Source of the DNA: Tetrapyrgos nigripes
Lineage: Eukaryota > Basidiomycota > Agaricomycetes > Agaricales > Campanellaceae
DNA: 64,000 nt
Assembly: GCA_013368315.1 (NCBI GenBank)
Contig: JAACJM010000009.1
Location: 248,001 to 312,000 of the forward strand
Direction: 5' to 3'
In this document: positions 10,426 through 20,863 of the stretch, piece after piece
How the letters are laid out: every line of letters begins with the position of its first letter
How positions within the stretch are numbered: position 1 is the first letter of the stretch
Notes under the pieces: generated by a model
What the model saw: only the letters and a program-made list of their open reading frames with translations
What the model was told of the DNA's origin: nothing
The model's database searches: none
Position numbers and translations under genes: made by a program

Positions 10426-13400
10426 CTGAATACCCATATGCTCTCTTGTTCCTCGTACAATTCTATTCCCTCATGTACCATATCCAGTATCCCCAAAATA
10501 GAATCTTGTGCTTCTCACTTCCATATACGTGTGAAACTCCGAGGAAGACGAAATGAGGCAGTGGTAGTGGTGATGGTTGACAGCGGAGCTACAGGACTGT
10601 TCCTGGGACAGTCATTTGTAAAGCAGCACCAGATCCAAACCTATCCCCTCTGTAAACCCCTAGATGTCTACAACATTGATGGGACCCTTAACCGAGCAGG
10701 GCGTATAGATCGGTTCTGTCAGCTAGCTATGACAGCAGATGGACAGGAGGCATGGCTAGATTTTCTGGTTATGGACTTAGGCAGAGAAGACGTCATCCTG
10801 GGTCTTCCCTGGCTGCATAAGATGAACCCACAGATTGACTGGACAGGCAGCAGGCTGCAAATCCCTGTAGCACCGCCCCCATCAGTGGAAGAGATTCCCG
10901 ATCAAGATCAGTTTGTTGCTACCAATTTTGGACCAACCTCAAGGGGAAATGTCGTCCTGGAAGGCGCAGAATCTGAACCAACCCAGTCAATTCCTCAGGG
11001 AACACATGCACCCATAGACCAACCCCTGGATCTGGCAGCAGAAGAGGAGGAAGAGGAACCCCAAGTATATCGCATTCGCGCTAACCGGGCTACGAGGCGC
11101 TCCTGGAAGAAAGCAGGGATCCTTGCTGACACTGGAGAAGAAGTCTGGTGTGCTGCAGGGTTCACTTACTCACAGCAGCTGGCTGAAGAGGCAAACCGGA
11201 TGAAACCGAAACAGTCGTTTGAGGAGATAGTCCCTCCTCAATATCGGGATTATTCTCAGGTCTTCTCCGAAGCTGAGTCGGAACGCCTTCCTGCACACAA
11301 ACCCTGGGATCATGCTATTGAACTGGTACCTGGAGCACCCGCTACCCTACGAACCAAGATCTACCCAATGTCCATCAATGAACAGCAGGAACTCGATCAA
11401 TTCCTTGACGAAAATGTCTGCAAGGGATATATCTGGCCCTCCAAATCCCCTCTGTCCTCTCCAGTCTTCTTTGTGAAGAAGAAGACGGGAAACTTCAGTT
11501 TGTTCAGGATTACCGACACCTAAATGAGTACACTATTAAGAACCGCTACCCTCTTCCCCTCGTTGCCGACATAGTCAGCCACCTTCAAGGTGCCAAATAC
11601 TTCACCAAGTTTGACGTACGTTGGGGTTACAACAATGTCCAGATCAAACAGGGGGACGAGTGGAAGGCAGCATTTGCAACCAACCGAGGACTCTTCGAAC
11701 CTACTGTCATGTTCTTTGGATTGACAAACTCACCAGCTACTTTCCAGGGCCTCATGAACTCCATCTTCTCAGACTTGATCGCAGCAGGCAAGGTAGCAGT
11801 TTATCTGGATGACATCCTGATCTTCAGTGGGACTCTGGAAGAACACTGAGGAGTGGTTCGGGAAGTGCTAGCCAGGTTGAAAAGGAATGATCTGTATCTG
11901 AGGCCAGAGAAATGCGAGTTTGAACGAGAGGAGATAGAATATCTGGGGCTGATTATCCAGGAAGGGCAAGTTTGCATGGACCCAGTGAAGGTGGCAGCAG
12001 TACAGCACTGGCCAGTTCCCTGCAATGTCCACGACGTTCGGGCATTCTTGGGCTTTGCAAATTTCTACTGACGATTCATAGAGAACTTTGCTAAAACTGC
12101 TCGGCCTCTGAACGACCTCACTCGTAAAGACATCTCGTTTAATTGGGGAACTCACCAACAGGAAGCCTTTGACTCCCTTCGAACAGCCTTCACGTCTGCG
12201 CCCATTCTTACACTCTGGTCACCAGATCGTCCTACCCGAGTTGAAGTAGACGCTTTGGGCTTCGTGACAGGAGGAGCTCTAATGCAGATGTTGGAAGACG
12301 GTCTTTGGCACCCAGTAGCATTCCGTTCCGCATCCATGCAGTCAGCCGAACGCAATTACGAAATCTACGACCGAGAGATGCTGGCTATTATCGAGGCACT
12401 GAAAGATTGGTGGAGTTATCTGGAAGGACTACCACAGCCCTTTGAAATTATCACAGATCACTCCAATCTAGAGTTCTGGTGAACAGCACAGGATCTTAGT
12501 CAACAACAAGCAAGATGGGCCCTGTGGCTATCACGCTTTGATTTTCGACTAATCCATTGCCCAGGCAAAGCGAATACCCAAGCAGATGCCCTCTCTCACC
12601 TCTCCTCCCACCAAGTAACGGACTGGGAAGACAATCTGGAAACCACAGTACTCAAACCAGAACACTTTGTAAGGCTCGCCGCCACTACGCTGGCAAACCC
12701 TCTAGAGGAACGAATTCATCAGGCACTGGGAAGAGAAGTGGAGGTGTTAAAAGGACTAGAGCAGTTGAAGAAGGAAGGATTGCAACGACTGGCCAATGGT
12801 TTACCCGAATGGGAGGAGGATAATGGATTGGTATATCACAAGGGGCGAGTCTACGTCCCCCCAAATGAAGACCTGCAGAGGGCAATAGTAGAACAATGCC
12901 ATGACGAACCATCAGCAGGACATCCAGGACTACATGGAACACTCGATTTGGTAACCTCGCACTTCTGGTGGCCCACCATTTGCTCTTTTGTGGAGAAGTA
13001 TGTGGAGGGATGTGATAAATGCGCCAGGAAGAAGCTGCAACGTCATCTGCGAGCAGTAATCCAGCCTTTGGACGTACCCTTAGGACTCTGGGAAGAAGTT
13101 GGAGTCGACCTCATTACACAGCTACCATCCTCGCAAGGCTATGACGCAATCCTGGTCTGCACTGACCTCTACGGAAAACAAGTCCACACCCTTCTCTGCA
13201 CCTCTAATATCACTGCTACTGAAGTCGCCGACCTATACTACCGAGAAATCTTCCGCCTTCATGGCCTCCCACTCCGCTTTGTATCAGATCGTGGTCCACA
13301 GTTTGCAGTGCAAACCATGTGTTCTTTGTTGGACCGACTCAGGATCAAGTCAAGCCTTTCCTCAGGCTACCGACCCCAGATGAATGGACAGACAGAACGA

Positions 13401-14162
13401 GCCAACCAGGAGGTGGAGAAATATCTGCGCCTCTACACCAACTACAGACAGGATGATTGGGTGGAGCACCTTCCTATGGCCAAGTTTGTTCTGAACTCCC
13501 GCACACACTCCACACATGGCATGGCACCTTTTGAGGTGACTTATGGCTACCTTCCTCTATTCAACATACCGGTAGGCCAGCGCACAGGCATCCCAAACGT
13601 AGAAGACCGTCTCGAAATCCTAAGACAGGTTCGAAGAGATGCAGGATCAGCACTACACCTGGCTAAGCGCTGGATGAAGGAAGGATATGAAAGAGGGAAA
13701 CGGAAAGGACATCAGTTCAAGGTCGGGGATCATGTCTGGCTGAGTGCAGAAGACATTGACTTGAAACTTTCAAGTGACAAGTTGGGGGATCGGCAACTGG
13801 GACCATACGAGATTGTAGAGAAAATTGGAGATTTGGACTATCGGTTAGACCTCCCTGAAACTCTTAATTGCCTGCACCCAGTATTCCATGTCGACAAACT
13901 CTACCCCTACAAGGGTAATCCAGTGAACGGACTTTTACCTGAGGAACCAGAGCCAGTATACCTCGAGGGGGAGGATGAGCCTGAGTATGAAGTGGACACC
14001 CTTCTGGATAGCAGGATACGATGGAGGCGACTGGAATACCTTGTCAAGTGGAAAGGATACGATGACGGTCACAACTCATGGAAGCCAGTTGCAAATCTCA
14101 AAAATGCGAAGCGTAAAATCACAGCATTCCACAAGAAACACCCAGAGGCAACAAAGACTTAA
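10384..14162 (+). pseudogene. Ty3/Gypsy pol: protease, RT, RNase H, integrase, chromodomain
   Basis: The protease has VDSGATGLFLG (about 10576-10608) and a downstream VILGLPWL. Reverse transcriptase starts near 11290 and shows [18 protein letters not shown] and the catalytic YLDDILIF (about 11802-11825). RNase H shows YEIYDREMLAIIEAL and HSNLEFW. Integrase (12738-13600) has an H/C zinc-binding start (HPGLHGT...CDKCARKK) and the catalytic core D in GVDLI, D in VSDRGPQF and E in NGQTERANQEVEKY. A GPYEIVEKIG-type GPY/F module follows, then a chromodomain with YLVKWKGYDDGHNSWKPVAN at about 14039-14100. The frame is broken by a 1-base shift near 11488 and by TGA at 11848-11850, 12069-12071 and 12480-12482, each where Arg (CGA) fits. 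The integrase-chromodomain part (12738-14162) is still open. Confidence 0.93.
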
Positions 14163-14183
14163 GGTTCATCGAGGACGATGAAG

Positions 14184-14199
14184 TGTAGGAGGGGGGTAA
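14184..14199 (+). other. Polypurine tract
   Basis: The purine run AGGAGGGGGG followed by TAA lies directly before the right LTR, where plus-strand synthesis is primed in LTR retrotransposons. Confidence 0.7.
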
Positions 14200-14645
14200 T
14201 GTCATGACGTCTATATTTGGTACTATTTATTTCTTCTTATCTCCATATCCTCGGACCTTTACACCATTTGACTCTTGTTCCACATGCTACGCACCAGACC
14301 TTTCATTTCTCCGATACAGCTTCGATACAGCTTCTTGACAGCTTCCTTTACAGCTTTCTTTACAGCTTTCTTTACAGCTTTACTTTTACATATATAAACC
14401 CCGCCCTGACACCTGGTTCCCCATCTTGACCTCTTCGTCGTTGGGACCAGGTGTGTACTCCCCTTTTCATTACTTCTTTCACCTTTACTGATGGGCACTG
14501 TAGTTCCAGTACTTACTGCTGTCTGTTAGGTATTTAATACATTCTTCATCGTTGGGACCAGTTCCAGTACTTACTGCTGTCTGTTAGTCGAGTCGAGCCC
14601 GTAGCTCCTCGTTATTGTTATCTAAGCGCTCGCCTCTTTGTGACA
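14200..14645 (+). repeat. Right LTR
   Basis: 446 bp, same ends as the left LTR, TATATAAA at 14391-14398, one fewer unit group in the ACAGCTTYCTTT array. Directly followed by GGGAC and the resumed Helitron reading frame. Confidence 0.97.
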
Positions 14646-15370
14646 GGGACTGGATTGCATGCAACCATCATGCAGGAAGTTTCTGATATGCTGCATCAAC
14701 ACAATGGATTTGTGACACTATACAAGTCTGCATATCAGTGTGTTAGGGAGCTGCAGACAAATAATCCAGAGACTATTCAGAATATCACTATTAAACTCCA
14801 CTTTAATTTTGGCCAGGATCCCAGAACTCATAATTTACCTACAGTTGATGAAGTGGCTATTCTCTTACCTGGAAGGGAAGAAGTGACAGACCACAGAGAT
14901 ATCATTTTGCATACACAAGCAGGGTCTCTGAAATGTTTGTATGAGACCAATCCAGCCTATATGGCATTGCATTATGTGTTACTCTTTCCAAGGGGAGAAT
15001 TGGGTTGGCATCCAAAACTCAAACTATCACAAGAGTACTTAGATGCAAATAATATCACTGTTGATGAAGGTGCAGTTGATCAGGAGGAGGACTTGGAAGA
15101 TCCAGAAGCAGCAACCTCTGGATCAAGAAAGAGGAAGCAAATGTATGTGACACAGTTGGAGTATTATGCATAGGTAAGTATTGCTGGACACTGCACATAA
15201 ATGAACTGACACTGACTATGCATTGCAGATAATAGAGACTGTAAGACTTATAACATAGTTTATAAAAGTGTACTATTGACATCACTGTAACTACTATGTT
15301 TTGTACTTTGATTGAGCTCTGAACATGAAACTAATTTTATTTTGTTGTTCAATGATGAATTTCTTTTTAC

Positions 15371-15506
15371 AGTGGAATGGAGGTGCGTAGCACCGACTCT
15401 TAGTGGAATGGAGGCGCGACAGCGCCGACTAGCGGGGGTTTGGGGGCGCAGCCCCCTACAAGCTGTCGACTCATGCCGGAGGAGTGGAGCGAGCGAAGCG
15501 AGCCTC
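15371..15506. repeat. GC-rich hairpin repeat cluster
   Basis: Two adjacent units of about 31 bases (15371-15401 and 15402-15432) both read AGTGGAATGGAGG then a short hairpin then CCGACT. In the first the stem is GGTGC/GCACC, in the second GGCGC/GCGCC, so both sides of the stem change together. Further hairpins follow: GGGGGC-GCA-GCCCCC (about 15441-15455) and an interrupted palindrome around GAGCGAGCGAAGCGAGC (15488-15504). The base composition is far above the neighbourhood. It could be the 3' terminus of a Helitron-like element or an independent short hairpin repeat; neither is proved. Confidence 0.6.
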
Positions 15507-15690
15507 CATGACAAAGGGATGGGCAAAGCTTATATATTCATAAGTCACCTGGGTAAAAATGAGTAATTCTGTGTGCTTGAAATACTTCTCCAATGACGCA
15601 CTGCCCCCTACTGCCCCCTGCCATGAAGATGTGGAGAAAAAGGGCCACGTGTTTCGTAAAAACCAAAAAAGGCAACACACCTGTATAGCT

Positions 15691-15902
15691 CACACCTTGG
15701 GCGGCAATGCATATTTGGAAAGATCTTTTGGGCAAACATAAATGACGAATTTATGCTCGGCACCGAAGCTACTCCATATGGCTGTTCGGCCTCAAATCGG
15801 TCCCATATGGAGTAGACCCGGGCGAGCAAAAATGGCACTGAAAAATCCGAAATTTAAGTTTGCACAGAGATCTTTGGAAATATGCAACGCCGCCCAAGGT
15901 GT
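15691..15902. mobile_element. Small inverted-repeat element (MITE-like)
   Basis: ACACCTTGGGCGGCAATGCA (from 15692) matches the reverse complement of 15868-15902 with only four changes over about 35 bases. A second, inner inverted pair CTACTCCATATGG / CCATATGGAGTAG lies near 15768-15825. No convincing target duplication was found. The rest of 15507-16688 shows no gene. Confidence 0.55.
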
Positions 15903-16688
15903 CAGATTCCCTCAGAACTGCCAAGGTCCAACGTCCAACACTCATCTTCCTCTCAGAGCTCAAGGACACAATATGCTATTGACGACATAGGATATTCTCT
16001 AATGTACTTCCTTCCCCACTGCCAGAAAATACCAGAAACCCAACATTGTCATTTCCACCGCAGTCAAATTGTAGGCGAAGTTGAAAGTGTGGATCTGAGT
16101 CTCAGCTTGCTGCTGCCTTACCGCTTCTTGACCATGCTGCATCACGAAGAACACGAAGACCAGTTATACACCAGATCCTACTGACAGAAGAATACGCCGG
16201 ATCCCGATACGAAAGGCACAAGGTGACAGCTTTTGGTCCTGGCTACTAGCACAAAGGCTATCCAGAATAAGGGATACTATCGCAACTCGAGGATCGAGCT
16301 TGGAAAGCTGTCTAGCCTGTTTTTCGATTGGCTGAAGGGCCTTCCGTTGTACGTACGAATTTTTCATCAGACGCCCACCATATCTAGCCTGGTGGGTCCA
16401 GTTTCTCAAAGATCTTGTTCTTTCGACTAGAACAAAAGTACTTGACAACAGTGACTGCAGTGATGTGGTCCTACCGTATTTCTGTACATGGTGCACCGGA
16501 TCCAATTCCTTTTCCGAGGGTGTTGAGGGTAAGGTGTTGACCCAAATCCGTCCTCTCACACATCTGCCGCCCAAATGTCCATCACTGCCGCCGAGAACTG
16601 TCACTTATAATGCGGCTACATATCATCCTCAACTAATCTTCCACCTCTTGACCATCACAATCGATAACGTCGATCTCTCCCAGCCGCG

Positions 16689-17949
16689 ATGTCTGACAAG
16701 AAATCTGAAAGCGAGTACAACTTCGAGACCTACGATCCTCCACCAAGTTATTACCTGTCAGATGCAAAGGTCGCCACCACTTCCAGCAGCTCATCATTCC
16801 TCGACCGCAAAGATTCTCGACATTATAGAAAACCGTCACAGTCGTTAAATGCGAAGGTCGCTACAACCTCCAGTGGCTCATCATTCCTCAACCGAAGTGC
16901 TTCAAAACTCGGGAAGATGTTTTCTCGTAATAGTGGCAATAAAGAAGCACTTGAAGCGATGGAACAGATCTTGAAGCCCATCCTGGAGAAATATGATATA
17001 GTGTTCGTCATCGACGACTCTGGTTCAATGAAGAGTAGCGACGATCTTTTCGGTTCTATGGCTCGAGGTAGCAACAGGTGGACCGAGGTGTGTGGTTCTA
17101 GTGGTGTGACGGCTCTTGTTGGATTTTGTTGGATTCATACTCAACTCCCAGGCTCGCGAGGCTCTCATGCCAATAGCAGATATTGCTAACCGATGCGATG
17201 ACGACGGTGTCGACATCCATTTCCTGAATTATCCGGCAGTCGGCAGAGGCTTGAAGGTGAGAAGGATTGTCGCTACGTCTCGTCTTGTAGCTAAATGACA
17301 AGTTGTGAAGAGCGCTGCAGAAGTCATGCGACTCTTTAATGAAGTCGAACCTTTTGGCGGGACACCTCTTGGCGAGACACTTAAAAAAATTACTGACAGA
17401 TACCTTCAACGACTTGAACAGGCAGCGGAGCCTAGCAAAGCGACAACACAAGAGCTGGCAAAAATCAAGCCAGTGAACTATATTGTCATCACGGATGGAG
17501 AGCCTAGTGCGTCCAGTCTCGCTGAAGAGCCCTTAGAGAAGTCACTGATACCAAAACCCCGTACTACCCAGACGATCTTCTTCCTGATCATGAGATTAAA
17601 AAGGTTCTCGTCGAGATAGCAAACCGGCTTGGCCTTTTGCAGTTCCCCAGAAACCAACTAGGAATCCAGTTTGTGCAGATCGGTGACGACGAAAGGGCTA
17701 CCAGACTTTTGACGTCGCTCGATGACTCTTTGAAAGATGGAAATGGACAGGCTGCAGTGATAGTACGGTTTCGACGATTCTTTTTCTCTCGTTGTCTGAC
17801 CGTTTCTTGGTGAATAGGACATTGTTGACACGACGAAATATCAGAAGGGAAAGAAATTGGATACAGAGGTCTTAATCAAATCACTTGTTGGTTCAGTCAA
17901 TAGAAGGGTGGATAATGAAGGCGCAAGAATGTTCAGGGGAGATATCTGA
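16689..17949 (+). CDS. vWA-domain protein with N-terminal PPxY motif (paralog 1)
   Basis: Exons 16689-17087, 17152-17256, 17311-17506, 17572-17762 and 17818-17949 join in phase to 340 residues. The N-terminus is Ser-rich with a PPSY motif at residues 18-21, the type bound by WW domains. The vWA fold begins near residue 110 with KYDIVFVIDDSGSMKS: DDSGS is the DxSxS of the MIDAS metal site. The MIDAS Thr is in GGTPLGETL (exon 3) and the MIDAS Asp in YIVITDGEP. A last block GIQFVQIGDDERATRLL and IVDTTKY...VNRRVDNEGARMF ends the domain. No signal peptide or membrane segment is seen, so a cytosolic ligand-binding protein is likely. The gene is intact and shares its exon plan with the paralog at 34091 (minus). 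The ligand is unknown. A TTATAAT box is near 16604. Confidence 0.85.
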
Positions 17950-20863
17950 ATCAATTAACGAATACTAGGCCGCAAGCTGTTGGACGTAGTAAGGCTCACT
18001 GATACAAATACTCAGTCTATCAACGCCTTCATATCCTCGAACGAAGAACCACATAATGATCATCTACGCCTAACTAGTTCAGACTAAACTTTAAAGGTGT
18101 TGTCGACCCCATGTCGACTTCGATGAACGCAACTGTGAAAGCAATGAAAGAAGCATAGCGTAAGCAATAAGAGCGTGGCATTGATTATTAGTACTTCCTC
18201 CCACTTGAAAGATTTGTTCCCTGTGCAAGTTGAATGCAACACCTTACGCTTCCTTCCTCACCTCGTACGCAAAGTTATAATCCATAATTGACTTATCTTG
18301 ACACCTAGTCACTGACACTGGGTAAGCAGTATTTAGAGACGTTACTCGGAGGCAGATACTCTGATATGCAGAAGCGGGTGGCTAAATGAAGGTGGAACTT
18401 GATATTCAGCGAGACTCCGATTTGGCTGACATAGAATGTAGATATCGATTTGATACTTGCACTACAGCTATTATAACAATCTGATTCGCTGTCGGCAGTA
18501 TCAGACGGTAAGGCTTCGCTTCCCGTGGAGATATCTCCAAGATATCTCACAACCATCTACAGGCTACAGCATATCCGAACTAACGCCTTGATATCGATAA
18601 TATTATCATTGAAACATATATCACAAACGAGTCACTCCGTCATTCAGCCAAAACCGCTATCAGTAAAGTATGGGCTGCAATCAATCGATAGGGAACTTTT
18701 TGCAGTATTTTGACGCCCCAAAACTCCTAGAGAGATGATGATGAGATCGTATTCCAGAAAAGCTCCTACCAAGATTCAAGAAAGCCACGACAAAAAATTC
18801 TGCCTTGTCTGGCGGGCCCAGTGGAGTGGCTTCGAAGTCGCTATGCTTACTCGACGTTGAGATAGTATGGAGCAGGTGGAGGTCACCGTTCATAGTCTCG
18901 CTATAGGTACGGTTCATTAAAGTTATGACGTACGCGTACTAGACAGTGACGAGCTCTGACCAACACCACTACGTATACTGCGCAGTGCGCACGCCTTCCA
19001 TGTCCCCTCTTCAACCTCCATCGACTTCAAATACGCACCACTAGTGTTCGCATCCCAGGGTGCATTAGCAACTCCACTCGTCTCCTCGTAGTGCTGTGCT
19101 GTGCCTTGTATCTAAACTTGGATCCTCAGCACAGGCTGCTTCAACACCACGCTTCATTGCAACGTTACTTGAGCGTAGCGATTCTAGTTCTCTGTGTAAT
19201 GCTGTAATTGGAATACACCGACGATATACATCATTTTCTTGCATAATTTGTCTGGGTATGTCGTTCTATCAATGTATCATGCGCAAACGTATTCGAAGCT
19301 GATGCCAATACACTCCCAAATCCATGTAGGGTGACAGTGAGCGCTGTGAGTCTCTTGCTTCGTTATATTCTTTCAGGGCTCAGCTGACTTTCTTTTTTTG
19401 CTATGTTGAAACCATTTCAACTAGCTGGTGCGTACACTGGTTTGTCAATCACTCCTATATGTTTTATTCCTTTACAGGCTTCAATTCGAAGAACCTTGTC
19501 TTCATCATGTTCCCATCATCTCCGCAGAAAATTCTTCTCCAATGGAAAAGGCTATCAATTTACAGTGTCTTGACTTCGTGTTATATGTTGTAAAAGTCGG
19601 TGCAGAGGTACGCTCGCCAGATAACTCCTCGGGTTAATCTCTTCGAATGCTAACGAATACAGGTTAGGCGGTTAAGGCGGTCATCTCTAGCGCTCCAGAT
19701 GGTCAAGCCTTTAGTCCTAGCGACCTGCTATGTAGCCTCAAGCCTCAAGTGTGCCTTGGCTTTGCCCGAGTTCAAAATAAACTCAGTGCGCACCAAGATC
19801 CTTAGAAAGGAAAAATTTGAATGGACTGGCATCTGCTTATAAGTAAGTCTTAGGGATCGTCATTGCTGTATGCTGACCCACATAGCTGTTACTCTGGCTA
19901 CCGAGGTTCATGGGGTATTAGACTTCAAAGCTCAACAGCAATGATTTCCCGTTGAAGCTCTATTTCCGTCATATTCCGGACCATGACCAGAGCCAAGAGT
20001 GCTTGCGAGCTATGTAGATACACCAAGCTTTAGACTCTGAATAATATGCGCTTTGACCGCACTCTTAGCGTGGTCTAGAGGTGCATTCTCTCTTTCTCGG
20101 CATGCCCAGACCCGACAGCTCGTATGCTTCCTTCAGGTGTTGTCACAGCGTGAAGAATTTGACCCATAACTGTCGGCCCAGCATCGATTACGCACAAGTG
20201 GCAAGAGGTCAATTAACGCTTCATACATTCAGTCAACACCTCGTACTCTTCGTTTATCCGTGCTTCCATCTAGCACAGACTTTACTATGCGCTTTTGACC
20301 AAAACTCCCAGAAAGGTGTACATTCGCCCGACTGAATATCATCGTACTTGACTGTGTTGTCATCTACACCTTCATATGTATCCGGCTTCGTCGTATGCTT
20401 TCCGTTGTGTGGCGGTGCAAAACTCTAGGTGGCAAAGACGTCGGCCTGGAAGAGTCCGGAAACTGTTCTTGGTTTCAAAGATAGCACTGTGTAGTTATCG
20501 TACCACAAGTATCCAGATCATCGGCATCCGTCACCGTTGTTGTGGTCCGTGGATGATCATGATCGTTAAGGGTAGTAGCGGCATCAGCGCTCCGACATGA
20601 TCCCGGTTCAGTGCAAGTTGAGTGACAGATTGGGAGGAGAGATACGAAAGACTGTGCGTGGAGAGAGGGTGTATGATTTAAGACAGATAACATTTCAGTG
20701 ACCGCCAAGTCGGGAAATTAAAGTGGAGAAGGATCCATGCGGCAGTGCTATGGCGATATAGAATTACATCACCGCTTAGATTGCTCGGTTTCTCAGTTAT
20801 AAATCCCAGCATGTTCACTCCAAAGAATCTTAACAACTATCCCCGTTCTATACCTCCCCTTTT
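17950..20863. other. Gene-poor stretch
   Basis: About 2.9 kb between vWA paralogs 1 and 2. Only short, unrelated reading frames occur, and none has a recognisable motif or a splice pattern that extends it. No terminal repeats were found. A TATAAAT box near 20799 belongs to the next gene. Confidence 0.5.

Larger units (their letters stand above)
8160..14645 (+). mobile_element. Full-length chromodomain Ty3/Gypsy LTR retrotransposon (decayed)
   Basis: The 6486-bp element has LTRs at 8160-8628 and 14200-14645, each TGTCA...TGACA, and an exact 5-bp duplication GGGAC (8155-8159, 14646-14650). Domain order is gag, zinc knuckle, protease, reverse transcriptase, RNase H, integrase and C-terminal chromodomain, as in fungal chromoviruses. 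A purine-rich tract precedes the right LTR. The coding region has four CGA-to-TGA type stops and frameshifts, so this copy is dead. It sits inside a Helitron coding region. Confidence 0.97.
6854..15173 (+). pseudogene. Helitron replicase N-terminal half, split by a Ty3/Gypsy insertion
   Basis: Coding blocks 6854-7171, about 7245-7288, about 7364-8159 and 14651-15173 carry the Helitron helicase-like N-terminal domain. Signatures are LHWDCEKLTKSTIHELKFGS, SLGLKTNSQNDP, GELWHSMGSLLPETGQNPVY AQLYI (reads across 8030-8100), then after the insertion NLPTVDEVAILLPG and ALHYVLLFPRGELGWHPKL. Upstream is a low-complexity region with an RGRGRGRGRG run. The Ty3/Gypsy element (8160-14645) interrupts between NRGT and GLHA; deleting it and one GGGAC copy restores an open frame exactly. 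The frame stops at TAG 15171-15173 in a place (LEYYA) where Helitron proteins normally continue. The Rep HUH and Pif1-like helicase domains are absent downstream, so this is a 3'-truncated relic. Confidence 0.88.

Noticed and set aside
12685..12942. Antisense frames over the Ty3/Gypsy and gag regions (also 9077-9463)
   Set aside because: They are shadows of well-supported plus-strand protein domains.
16164..16604. 146-codon minus-strand frame upstream of vWA paralog 1
   Set aside because: No motif, biased composition and no splice support; it overlaps the vWA promoter region.
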